Below are positions 16,701 to 24,070 of a DNA stretch of 64,000 bases, one piece after another. The number at the start of each line of letters is the position of its first letter. The first letter of the stretch is position 1. Both the position numbers and the translations under genes were made by a program. The notes under the pieces were generated by a model, which did no database searches, was not told the DNA's origin, and was given only the letters and a program-made list of their open reading frames with translations. Source of the DNA: UBA6115 sp050952935. GTDB lineage: Bacteria; Bacillota; Clostridia; Christensenellales; Aristaeellaceae. The stretch lies in contig JBMNLS010000001.1 in assembly GCA_050952935.1 (NCBI GenBank), positions 1,488,001 to 1,552,000 of the forward strand, read 5' to 3'.

Positions 16701-17824
16701 AGACACTGCCGCTAACAGGTCATCAATTCGGGAAATGGATTGAGGAAAAACTGATTGATTGCAGTCTACCCCGTTTCAAGCATCGGAACTGTGAGGTGTG
16801 TGGTCTGGAGGAAAGTCAGGAAATAGCTCAAAATAACCATCACTTTTCCGCTTGGGAGGTGCTGACCCAGTCAACCTGCTGCAGTATCGGAAGACGCCAA
16901 CGGGCATGCAGGCGCTGTGGCTTTGTGGAAACAGGTGAATTACCGCTGAAAAAACATCAGTATGGCCCTTGGGAAAATGAACCGAGAGAAAACTGTGAGA
17001 TACCGGGCACCAGGCATCGGAGTTGTCTCATTTGCAATGAACAAGAAATGGATGTACTGAAACCCCGAAAGCATGTTTATCATCGTTGGCAGATCATTCG
17101 GATCGCTACCTGCAGCCAGGTGGGCATTCGGGAGCGAACCTGCAAATACTGTGATTACCAAGAAAAACAGGAACTGGCCATGAAAAAACACAGGGCCGGA
17201 AAATGGACGGTATCTGTTCCAGCAACTATAGACAAGCCTGGACGTCAGGTGAAAACCTGCAAGAATTGTGGTATAGTGATGCAGGAACGCTCCTATCATC
17301 CGGGGAAAGCTCACTTCGCTGTTGATTTTTGTGTAGACGGCATTAGGCTGAAGGATGTATGGCCCGATGTGAAAAATGGTGCCTTCACAGTGGCTCCGGT
17401 ATTACTTGATCAAGATTTCGAGCATCATCTTCCTTTGACCGCTGACGGTAGAAGCCAGGTTGGTGAAGTGATCATTGGAGTTAAAAAGGGGGAGCTTACA
17501 GTGACTTATTCCCTGTTTGGCAAACGTTCTGAGGTGCTGAAGGAACGGATGCAGATTTTTATTCCCGGCAGCGTCATCACGAATAAAAAACTGGCCAGCA
17601 ATCGACAAGGCAGAAAGCTGAACCAACCGATTAGCATTCAAAAAAGTTTGAAAGACGCTGACTTTGCACTGATATTCCTCAGGTTGGATGGCATTTTCTA
17701 TCCGGATGACGTAGGCATTATTTTGTTAAATGAACAATGGGAACATTCCAGTGAGCGTCTGGTGATGGGACAGCGATACGATGCTCTATTGACGCGAATC
17801 CGTGAGGAAATTTCCTTTGAATAG
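13793..17824 (+). CDS. Exported giant protein of about 26 tandem cysteine-rich modules
   Basis: 1343 residues. It starts at ATG with AGAGGAA upstream and has a signal peptide (MRKNKAKRLLIGFG, hydrophobic VLLMMI, cleavage near GVQA-KD). Residues ~30-150 form a unique N-terminal domain with several Cys. From about 150 to 1160 I count 26 modules of roughly 37-45 residues, each of the form H-x(n)-W-x(n)-C-x(4)-G-x(4)-C-x2-C (for example ATCEEDGGRLRVCEDC); three have a CNRDGC/CARAGC-type variant, and the last lacks the first Cys. The final ~170 residues are unique and Cys-poor. The H-W-C-CxxC module is widespread, usually in a few copies, in secreted Firmicute proteins; its function is unknown to me. 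The Cys/His pattern suggests metal-bound or disulfide-stabilised units forming a long stalk. There is no LPXTG or membrane anchor. It precedes polysaccharide genes. Confidence 0.85.
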   Translation: MRKNKAKRLLIGFGMIVLLMMISSGVQAKDVFNCSLVTVDIASGYCGLRASLDIDNTSAVSVTFCVSASEGLTVYKVHKNLTVSGGNYTLKSRAGVITYQFDPGISCNPVISVSDIAVTYQEGYTETLANRSLTVPIHNVHEHHFSFSSIKTSATCQQKGTEIWRCECGAEEERQSVEYGSHQPDTDWTRIIPATCTMDGSRERECTICNNTVETETILAVGHNEEAAEWQTVDEPDCINKGLKVKNCPVCGERLESEELEATAVHQAKDEWETEEEATCEHPGLEVLKCRVCEQVMESRDIPRLEHEAADEWEVILGADCENEGREQLRCIHCKKVLKSQPVAALGHDYGAWITEPGLCTEVRKSVRYCNRDGCSAQETMMTEPKDNHDLSDWQENPADCEHEGFRERHCLLCTYTEQQITESALGHSFITWLVETPASCENTGTSIACCARAGCHETKRREDPALGHSFGYPPIYIKEQTCLQEGSYKQICRNEGCGKEQVTVLPQLPHFHGVAWSKVPCETGGISQRQCSTCPLVETKQVAPGHVYKENGWFVMEEASCTRQGLKVRFCDVCQKEDKAPIEALPHDYGQPVLIKARKCGEADKGRCTCRHCSAYYDIIYDIKSHEYGKWGPVPGFNCTTGGEHMRVCADCGGSEKKNVAPGEHTFGDWEVETPSTCKVAGKLVRTCEYCSLSEHKAADMPDHSYDKGIISLEATCKQAGEITFTCTVCGEVRKLGTAKADHRFGGWLTTGEATCEEDGGRLRVCEDCGMEDIEVFPATGHVFETLKEQEATCEQAGKKVLRCTICKKVETVTLPALIHAYGQWEEDIRPACGKDGQEKKTCTLCGKEETRPVMGLHHIFNEWTEIKASSCSEEGLETSSCTLCGQEETRPKPKLTHTFSPWRQGQSENCEIQGRRVRTCQGCGFEEDQTTEPRKHVYGKWEISQGATCLEEGKRVRNCKYCSHQEKETLPLTGHQFGKWIEEKLIDCSLPRFKHRNCEVCGLEESQEIAQNNHHFSAWEVLTQSTCCSIGRRQRACRRCGFVETGELPLKKHQYGPWENEPRENCEIPGTRHRSCLICNEQEMDVLKPRKHVYHRWQIIRIATCSQVGIRERTCKYCDYQEKQELAMKKHRAGKWTVSVPATIDKPGRQVKTCKNCGIVMQERSYHPGKAHFAVDFCVDGIRLKDVWPDVKNGAFTVAPVLLDQDFEHHLPLTADGRSQVGEVIIGVKKGELTVTYSLFGKRSEVLKERMQIFIPGSVITNKKLASNRQGRKLNQPISIQKSLKDADFALIFLRLDGIFYPDDVGIILLNEQWEHSSERLVMGQRYDALLTRIREEISFE

Positions 17825-17844
17825 TGCCAATATGATGGCTGTAT

Positions 17845-17874
17845 TTGACAGGGTATGAGATAGCTTGGTATAAT
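17845..17874 (+). promoter_or_regulatory. Consensus sigma-A promoter of the sugar-epimerase operon
   Basis: Perfect TTGACA, 18-nt spacer, perfect TATAAT, about 180 bp upstream of the 18058 gene. It is the strongest promoter match in the window and implies a long 5' leader. Confidence 0.8.
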
Positions 17875-17880
17875 TACTTC

Positions 17881-17952
17881 CACGTAGGAATATCATGTTT
17901 TCCTGCGTGAGAGGAACGTATGAGCGGATGGGTCAAGGCGGAGAAAGACTAA
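17881..17952 (+). promoter_or_regulatory. Leader hairpin and possible 10-codon leader peptide
   Basis: Just after the promoter, CACGTAGGAA pairs with TTCCTGCGTG (17881-17909). A 10-codon ORF, MSGWVKAEKD (17920-17952), then follows, preceded by GAGAGG at 5 nt. No T-tract terminator is obvious, although AAATTTTTT follows the ORF stop. The remainder to 18057 has no recognisable element. The function is open. Confidence 0.35.
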
Positions 17953-18057
17953 ATTTTTTACATCAATGTTGGATGAATGGCGCCGTTCCCTGTTGAAGAG
18001 AAGTGAAATGCTTGCCCAGCAATTATCGCAGGCTGTATTCATATGGAGGATGCAGGC

Positions 18058-20037
18058 TTGAGCGGAAAAGAAAGTTTCTTTAAAGGAAAGTCACGCATTG
18101 CGTTGTTATTGCTGATAGATATATTGTGTCTGTCAGTATCGTATTGGTTTTTTATGTATCGTTTCAGCGCATATAGCTCTGGTGTTGCTTTTGAGACGCT
18201 TATTATTATTTTTATTAGCATTCTGGTTTGTGTGTTTCTCAGCAGGTTGGTATTTCGTGTGTATCTCCAGATGTGGCGTTATGCTACATCTGATGTATAT
18301 CTACGTATGGTGCTGGCTGATTTTGTCGGTGGTGTATTATATTTTGCCATTGACCGCGCTTTTTTTAAGGTTCACTTGCCTTTTCAGTATGCAGTGGCGG
18401 CGGTTAGTGTGGGCCTCCTGATGACGCTTACCTCCCGTTTTATCTATCAGTTTGTTAGACGCAGGCCCGATGTTCTGTTGTTTGCTGGCAAGCGTCTGCC
18501 ATCACCTCAAAAAAATCGGATCAATGTGGCCATTGTGGGCGCTGGGGAAATGGGTGTTTTGTTGGCCAAAGAGCTGCTGATGAACCGCACTTCCCGTTAC
18601 CATCCTGTTTTCTTCATAGACAATGATCTTCGCAAAATTGGCACCCGCATTGAAGGGGTGCCAGTGATTGGTCCAGATGCTGAGGTATTGCAGGATATCA
18701 CCAACTTGCCCATCCAGGAGATTATCATCGCGCTGCCCAATTCTGATATGATTAAGCGTGAACGGGTATTTGATCAATATATGAACACTGGTTACAGGGT
18801 AATGATCTACGATTATCCTGTGGACAGAATGCATGCTGAGCAACATCAAGGGAAAATGCTTGTCCGGGATATCAATATTGAGGATCTGCTCTTTCGGGAT
18901 TCGGTGATGCTGGAAGATCCGGCCATCAAAGCCTTTTATCAGGGGAAACGCATATTGGTCACTGGGGCGGGCGGCTCCATCGGCAGTGAAATCTGCCGAC
19001 AATTGGCTAATTTCAAGCCGGGAGAGCTGGTGCTTCTTGATGTCTATGAAAATGGTGTGTATGACCTGGAGCAGGAGCTTAAGCGCCGCCATGGGACAAA
19101 CCTGAAGTTTAGCACCGTCATCGCCAACATCTGTGATCTCAGCCGAATTACAAAAGTGTTCAATGCTTTTCAACCGCAGGTCGTTTTCCACGCGGCGGCC
19201 CATAAACATGTGCCGCTAATGGAAAACAACTGTGATGAGGCGATTCTGAACAATGTGTTTGGCACTTATAATACCGTCCTGGCTGCCGAGAAAGCAGGAG
19301 TTAAGCGATTTTTAATGATATCCACTGACAAAGCGGTGAACCCCACCAATATCATGGGAGCTACCAAGCGCCTGTGCGAAATGATCATTCAAAGCCGTCA
19401 AGGTAGCCCCACGGATTTTGTGGCTGTGCGCTTCGGCAATGTGCTGGGTTCCAATGGTTCGGTGGTGCCCTTGTTCAGGCAGCAGATTGCTGAGGGCGGT
19501 CCGGTTACCATCACCGATAAGCGGGTTATCCGCTATTTTATGACCATTCCTGAAGCGTCTCAGCTGGTGTTGCGCACCGGTACCCGTGCGGAAAGCTCTG
19601 AGATTTATGTGCTGGATATGGGCAAGCCTATCAAAATCTATGATTTGGCGAAAAAGCTGATCTCGCTGTCGGGCTTTGAACCGGATAAAGACATTGTCAT
19701 CAAGGAAATTGGTCTTCGCCCCGGTGAAAAGCTTTATGAAGAGCTACTGGTGAAAAATGAAAACTGTCACAAAACTGAAGATGCCCGCATTTTTATTGAA
19801 CGCCTGCCGCCACCGCCCCGGGAAGAGGTGGATCGCATGTTGCGGGCTCTGCGCCAGGCGCTTGACATGAAGGCGGATGATGAATTGCTCAAAGAGCTGA
19901 TGAGGCGCATTGTGCCCAGCTACCGCAGTGCGCAGGAGGTCAACGCCAATGCTGCATTCACAGCTGAGTTTAAGGCCGCTGGCATAAAAAGCGAATTGCC
20001 CGACATTCTCCTGGAACCTTTGGGCATTCCTATATAA
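18058..20037 (+). CDS. Membrane-bound nucleoside-diphosphate sugar dehydratase/epimerase (FlaA1/CapD/PglF type)
   Basis: About 660 residues. Four hydrophobic N-terminal segments (from IALLLLIDILCL to about residue 130) anchor it. A first Rossmann domain (VAIVGAGEMG, near 160) precedes the catalytic SDR domain (TGAGGSIGSE, near 301; STDKAVNPTNIMGATKR with Met replacing the usual catalytic Tyr, as in the FlaA1/PglF group). These enzymes make 4-keto-6-deoxy sugars from UDP-GlcNAc-type substrates for glycans. The TTG at 18058 has GGAGG 8 nt upstream; the ATG at 18043 overlaps that site and is less likely. It is followed at 20 bp by an LCP-family gene and a DUF3048 gene, suggesting a surface-polymer operon. 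Confidence 0.9.
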   Translation: MSGKESFFKGKSRIALLLLIDILCLSVSYWFFMYRFSAYSSGVAFETLIIIFISILVCVFLSRLVFRVYLQMWRYATSDVYLRMVLADFVGGVLYFAIDRAFFKVHLPFQYAVAAVSVGLLMTLTSRFIYQFVRRRPDVLLFAGKRLPSPQKNRINVAIVGAGEMGVLLAKELLMNRTSRYHPVFFIDNDLRKIGTRIEGVPVIGPDAEVLQDITNLPIQEIIIALPNSDMIKRERVFDQYMNTGYRVMIYDYPVDRMHAEQHQGKMLVRDINIEDLLFRDSVMLEDPAIKAFYQGKRILVTGAGGSIGSEICRQLANFKPGELVLLDVYENGVYDLEQELKRRHGTNLKFSTVIANICDLSRITKVFNAFQPQVVFHAAAHKHVPLMENNCDEAILNNVFGTYNTVLAAEKAGVKRFLMISTDKAVNPTNIMGATKRLCEMIIQSRQGSPTDFVAVRFGNVLGSNGSVVPLFRQQIAEGGPVTITDKRVIRYFMTIPEASQLVLRTGTRAESSEIYVLDMGKPIKIYDLAKKLISLSGFEPDKDIVIKEIGLRPGEKLYEELLVKNENCHKTEDARIFIERLPPPPREEVDRMLRALRQALDMKADDELLKELMRRIVPSYRSAQEVNANAAFTAEFKAAGIKSELPDILLEPLGIPI

Positions 20038-20057
20038 ACTGGAAGGACGATTTAGAC

Positions 20058-21017
20058 ATGAAGAAGTTTCTGACACTCACCTTGGCACTGCTTACCCTGT
20101 TCTCGCTTACCGCATCTGCGCAGACAGAGGCGCTGGTTTTTACACAGGAGCAACTGGATGCTCTGGATGTTGCTTTGTCCGATGACAATAGTGAGATAAT
20201 CATAGGCGACGAGTTCCGGGTACACATCTCAGATGATGATCTTTCAGTGACTCCTGATTTGCCATCAGAGTGGGTGAACATACTTTTGCTGGGCACTGAC
20301 ACTGGCAACAAAACCCTCAACTATGGCCGAACGGATACCATGATGGTATTTTCTGTTAACAAATCAACCGGGCAAATGCGGCTGGCTTCTTTGGTGCGGG
20401 ATATGTATGTGAACATCCCTCACCTGAATTCAACTAATCGCATCAACACTGCCAATGTTTTTGGCGGGCCGCTGTATGCTGTTAAAGTGGTCAACGAAAC
20501 TCTGGGGCTTAATATCACCCACTATGCTTCCGTTAATTTCCAGGGCTTCAAGGACATTATTGATTATTTGGGTGGGGTTACGCTGAAACTTGGTTTCACG
20601 GAAGCAAACATTGTTGGCGCGCAGGTGACGGAAGAACCCCAGCTTTTAAATGGCGAGCAGGCGCTGGCCTATGCGAGAATCCGCCAATTGGACAGCAACT
20701 TTGGCCGCAATACTCGTCAGCGCAAGTTGCTAAATGCCATGCTCAGCCAGCTGCTTAGTGGCAGTGATATCAATCAGATCATGTCAGCGATGACAGAAGC
20801 GCTCAAACATCTGACGACTAACATGACCATCAACGAGGTTTTGCAGCTGGTGCCAGCGGTGGTAAAAAATGAAAGCGGCATGGAAACGGCCGGATTTCCG
20901 GCTGCGGGCGATTATCGCAATGAAATGATCAGAGGTGTCAAAAGCGTGGTTATTTTTGATCAGGAAGAGACCAAGGATAAGTTGCATCGCTTTATTTATG
21001 AAGGGATTCAGCCCTGA
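20058..21017 (+). CDS. LytR-CpsA-Psr (LCP) family protein
   Basis: A 319-residue exported protein. The signal peptide ends near LTASA-QT. The LCP domain starts near residue 72 with VNILLLGTDTG, then GRTDTMMVFSVN, the conserved arginine-rich ASLVRDMYVNIP, RINTANVFGG, and the pyrophosphate-lipid pocket motif ALAYARIRQLD...GRNTRQRKLL. LCP enzymes transfer undecaprenyl-linked glycopolymers (teichoic acids, capsule) to peptidoglycan outside the cell. Unlike most LCP proteins it has a cleavable-looking signal rather than a clear membrane anchor. Its position after a CapD-like gene supports attachment of a capsule- or teichoic-like polymer. Confidence 0.92.
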   Translation: MKKFLTLTLALLTLFSLTASAQTEALVFTQEQLDALDVALSDDNSEIIIGDEFRVHISDDDLSVTPDLPSEWVNILLLGTDTGNKTLNYGRTDTMMVFSVNKSTGQMRLASLVRDMYVNIPHLNSTNRINTANVFGGPLYAVKVVNETLGLNITHYASVNFQGFKDIIDYLGGVTLKLGFTEANIVGAQVTEEPQLLNGEQALAYARIRQLDSNFGRNTRQRKLLNAMLSQLLSGSDINQIMSAMTEALKHLTTNMTINEVLQLVPAVVKNESGMETAGFPAAGDYRNEMIRGVKSVVIFDQEETKDKLHRFIYEGIQP

Positions 21018-21054
21018 TTAAGCATTAAACCATCATTATCACAAGGAGGAAATC

Positions 21055-22101
21055 ATGAAAAAAATACTCGTACTCTTTCTGGCAGCGGCTATGCTGCTTC
21101 CTGTTTTTGCAATCGCAGAAATAGCCATCGATCCCATCGCTAACCGTGGCATCAACCCCCAGCGTGATTTACCCAACAATCCAGCAATCCCGGGTGAAAG
21201 CATGACCACTGGTCTGCCAACCAATTTGCCTTATATCCCCATTCTTGTCAACATAGACAATGTGTCTGGCGCCTGGCCCCAGTGGGGTATTGCTGAAGCG
21301 GATATTATCTATGAAATGCCCATTCATGGCCTTAGCCTCACTCGCTTGATGGCTCTGTTTGCTTATCATCATCCCACCTCAGTTGGTCCGGTTCGCTCTG
21401 GGCGCGTGATGCATGCGGAGATGCGTGAAGAATGGGATGCCGGCTGGGCTTTTGTAGGTGTTCAGACAAAGGCAGGTACCAATGTGAATGATGTAATTCG
21501 CGAGCTTGGTCTCAGAAAAAAAACAGCCCCATTGCTGATGAATGGCAAGCATATGGTTGAGGTTAGCCATCATTCGGGGCCGCATGATCACAGCATTAAT
21601 TTGGAAAAGGCTGCCGCTACCATCGTTGATTATGATTTTCCTCAGCGTCCTTTCCTGTTTACAGACGCGCTGCCGGAATCAGGTGACCCTGCTATTAGTA
21701 TTCGTCTGCTGTATGGTGGCGGCAATGAGAAAAGCTACACCAACTCCAGCTATACTTATGATGCAGCCACGAACCTTTATACAAGGCTTCGTAATAAGAA
21801 ACCCTATGTGGACATGAAAGCGGCGGATCCAAAGGCTTCACTCACTTTTAGCAATGTTATCGTCCAGTGGACTGACCTTAGATTTAACGGCGCTGCCAAC
21901 GCACCCATTCTCAAGGAAGTGGGGGAGGGCAATGCTGATATTTTTACTGGTGGTAAGCATATCGCTGGTTACTGGGTGCGCAAGGATCTGCAGTCAAGAA
22001 CCATCTTTTATGATCAGGACGGCAATGAGATCCAGCTCCAGCGCGGCAAAACATGGATAAATATCACCACTGAAAGATCCACCAAAGTGGTTTATGAATA
22101 A
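21055..22101 (+). CDS. Exported DUF3048 (YerB-like) protein
   Basis: 348 residues with a signal peptide (MKKILVLFLAAAMLLPVFAIAE) and no lipobox. The core carries the DUF3048 pattern: PILVNIDNVSGAWPQWGIAE, DIIYEMPIHG, TRLMALF and VGPVRSGR, then a C-terminal half with IVQWTDLRF and GYWVRKD. The family includes B. subtilis YerB; its biochemical role is not established. GGAGG lies 6 nt before the ATG. It is the last gene of the operon and is followed by a strong terminator. Two residues often acidic in the family motif (E-E-G) read as H-G here, a mild divergence. Confidence 0.88.
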   Translation: MKKILVLFLAAAMLLPVFAIAEIAIDPIANRGINPQRDLPNNPAIPGESMTTGLPTNLPYIPILVNIDNVSGAWPQWGIAEADIIYEMPIHGLSLTRLMALFAYHHPTSVGPVRSGRVMHAEMREEWDAGWAFVGVQTKAGTNVNDVIRELGLRKKTAPLLMNGKHMVEVSHHSGPHDHSINLEKAAATIVDYDFPQRPFLFTDALPESGDPAISIRLLYGGGNEKSYTNSSYTYDAATNLYTRLRNKKPYVDMKAADPKASLTFSNVIVQWTDLRFNGAANAPILKEVGEGNADIFTGGKHIAGYWVRKDLQSRTIFYDQDGNEIQLQRGKTWINITTERSTKVVYE

Positions 22102-22118
22102 AATAGGAAACGGGTTTT

Positions 22119-22160
22119 TAGAGGGGTGTGTTGATGAACATGCCCCTCTACTTTTTTATT
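22119..22160 (+). terminator. Rho-independent terminator of the envelope operon
   Basis: An 8-bp stem TAGAGGGG/CCCCTCTA with a 16-nt loop (itself partly paired) is followed by CTTTTTTATT. It lies 18 bp after the DUF3048 stop. Confidence 0.85.
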
Positions 22161-22206
22161 AATATACGAAACAAAAAAGAAGCCTTATAGCTTCCTAAGA
22201 TTTGTG

Positions 22207-22283
22207 TGGTAGCGGCGGTCGGATTCGAACCAACGACACTCCGGGTATGAACCGAATGCTCTAGCCAACTGAGCTACGCCGCC
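22207..22283 (-). tRNA. tRNA-Met (anticodon CAT, elongator type)
   Basis: The minus strand forms a cloverleaf with acceptor GGCGGCG (a G-U first pair), D-arm AGCTCAGTTGGCTAGAGC, anticodon loop TTCATAC and T-arm TTCGAATCC; CCA is encoded. The normal first base pair and an anticodon stem without three G-C pairs distinguish it from an initiator. A CAU anticodon can also belong to a lysidine-modified tRNA-Ile2; sequence alone leaves this small ambiguity. Confidence 0.92.
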
Positions 22284-22290
22284 AAAAAAA

Positions 22291-22367
<77 letters not shown>

Positions 22368-22392
22368 TTATACGCCTTGCGACGCAACTATT

Positions 22393-22421
22393 ATGATACA
22401 TGAAGAACGCTGTTCTGTCAA
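22393..22421 (-). promoter_or_regulatory. Promoter of the tRNA-fMet/tRNA-Met unit
   Basis: Minus strand: TTGACA, 17-nt spacer, TATCAT. The IS4-type element's target duplication begins only 3 bp upstream of the -35 box, so the insertion spared the promoter. Confidence 0.75.
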
Positions 22422-22434
22422 GGATAAAATACCC

Positions 22435-24042
22435 TTGAGTTTCCGTATTCTGATTATACTTTTTGATTGAGCTGCAGGTGGTTCAGGGGTTTTGAGGAAG
22501 TCACTGTCAAATCATGTCTTTTTTGTCAATATTCTGGCATATTTATGACGGAAAATGAGGAACCTTTCCTGTTTTTCATAGTAGAATTGATTTGTAACAA
22601 AAACTCGACTAAACAAATCCAGGGAGGCTCCTCATGCGTTATTCTACCACAGATACCTATCAACTCAAAAGGGAAATCATCACCTTCGCCAGGCGTCTGA
22701 GTGAAGGCCTCCCACGGGATTGGGAAAAGTTTACCGCTGATATGCTTTTCGGCATCCTCGCGTCCAGCAGCTGCATTCTTTCCCGCTTTGCCGATGTGCT
22801 CAAAGAAGATATCTTGAAAAAGAACACCGTTGAACGCTTGGCACGAAAGCTGTTAGAAGATATGCCCCCCGAACTCACCCATCATTACCTGTCCTTTGCC
22901 CGGAACATCGCGCAGGACACGGGGCCTGTCTTTGTGGATGATACGGACATCACCAAGCCCTATGGCAAAGCCTTTGAGGATATGGGAACGGTCAGAGATG
23001 GCTCTTCGGCAGATAAAAAGCTGAAGAATGGGTATTATGTGACTGAAATGACTGCCCTGAGCCATCGTACCCGTCAGCCTATCAGCCTCTATTCCCATAT
23101 CCATTCCTCTCACTCAAAAAACTATACCTCTGTCAACGACATCACCTTCCGGGCATTGAAAGAAGTTTTCCCTTATTTCCCCAAAGCAACCTATGTCTTT
23201 GACCGGGGTTATGATATGAACAAGCTATATCTTTTCATGTACGAGCATGAAAAGAGCTTCATCGTTCGTGTCACCAGCAACAGAAATCTGTTCTGTAAAA
23301 ACAAGTGGTTCAAGTCGACCACGCTCAGGGACAAATACAAAGGCAAGTTTAAGTGCCCGGTCTTATATGGCGGCAAAAAGACTGAATGCTGGGTCACCTG
23401 TGTCAATGTCAAGATCACCGCGAGCTGCAAATGGCTCAAGTTAGTATTGGTATATGGGCTGTCAGATACCCCCATGATGCTGTTGACCAACCGCCCGGTC
23501 AGAAACAGGGAGGACGCGCTGCAGGTTGTCCGGATGTATTTCATGCGGTGGCGGATAGAGGAACATTTCCGCTTCAAGAAGACGACCCTGGGGTTTGAGG
23601 ATATGCGGGTGCGCAAGCTGAAGGCAATGAATCACTTGAGTCAGTTTGTGAGCATGGCCATTGGCTTTTTGTGCGCACAGGCAGACAAAAGAAACACCTC
23701 CAGGCTCAGGCGCGCCGTGACGCGCGAGGCAAATGGACAGAAGCAGGAGCACAAAATATCCTTTCTGCTTTATAGAATGGGGTTGGGTATCCAGCGCATT
23801 CTGGCCAGGGCACAAACAGGCATCCGTGCCTGGTTCCGCGTAGGCCGGCCCAAATACAGGCAGTTATCCTTCCCTTTGCTATGTTGAAATACAACAACTG
23901 AATAGGCGCGCGCAAGGGCTTGTTTACCTTCCCTTTTTTTGGAAAATTCGCTCTGTAAAATGAAATACCGCATCCTCTACCATGCAGAGGCTCAAGAATC
24001 TCTGCTCATTGCACCAGAAGATTGCAAAATACGGAAACTCAA
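22435..24042 (+). mobile_element. IS4-superfamily insertion sequence, apparently intact
   Basis: A 1608-bp element bounded by 15-bp identical inverted repeats ttgagtttccgtatt (22435-22449 and complement 24028-24042), with weaker similarity further in. ATAAAATAC flanks both sides (22424-22432 and 24043-24051) as a target duplication; two extra C separate it from the left repeat. It contains one complete transposase. A third copy of the inverted repeat follows the right duplication. Confidence 0.85.
22634..23887 (+). CDS. IS4-family transposase
   Basis: A 417-residue RNase-H-fold DDE transposase. First Asp in VFVDDTDITKP (near 100), second in YVFDRGYDMNK (near 197), and the Glu in the YREK signature YFMRWRIEEHFRFKK (near 300). 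A basic tail follows. It starts with ATG behind GGGAGG. It has no frameshift or internal stop, so it may be active. The IS4 subgroup cannot be settled without comparison. Confidence 0.93.
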   Translation: MRYSTTDTYQLKREIITFARRLSEGLPRDWEKFTADMLFGILASSSCILSRFADVLKEDILKKNTVERLARKLLEDMPPELTHHYLSFARNIAQDTGPVFVDDTDITKPYGKAFEDMGTVRDGSSADKKLKNGYYVTEMTALSHRTRQPISLYSHIHSSHSKNYTSVNDITFRALKEVFPYFPKATYVFDRGYDMNKLYLFMYEHEKSFIVRVTSNRNLFCKNKWFKSTTLRDKYKGKFKCPVLYGGKKTECWVTCVNVKITASCKWLKLVLVYGLSDTPMMLLTNRPVRNREDALQVVRMYFMRWRIEEHFRFKKTTLGFEDMRVRKLKAMNHLSQFVSMAIGFLCAQADKRNTSRLRRAVTREANGQKQEHKISFLLYRMGLGIQRILARAQTGIRAWFRVGRPKYRQLSFPLLC

Positions 24043-24051
24043 ATAAAATAC

Positions 24052-24066
24052 TTGAGTTTCCGTATT
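24052..24066 (+). mobile_element. Third copy of the IS4-type inverted repeat
   Basis: ttgagtttccgtatt is repeated exactly and in direct orientation to the left end, directly after the right target duplication, and cut off 4 bp later by the IS481-type element. This suggests a truncated second copy or insertion next to an older IS end. Confidence 0.7.
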
Positions 24067-24070
24067 GTGT

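Noticed and set aside
13793..17824. Reading the CxxC modules as DNA-binding zinc fingers of a transcription factor
   Set aside because: The protein has a signal peptide, the module lacks the second CxxC or HxxxH pair of a finger, and similar modules occur in secreted proteins.
13793..17824. Adhesin with LPXTG sorting signal
   Set aside because: No LPXTG-like motif or C-terminal hydrophobic tail; the protein ends in EEISFE.
22207..22283. tRNA-Ile2 with a CAU anticodon
   Set aside because: Possible in principle, but the overall sequence and pairing with tRNA-fMet fit elongator tRNA-Met better; kept only as an ambiguity.
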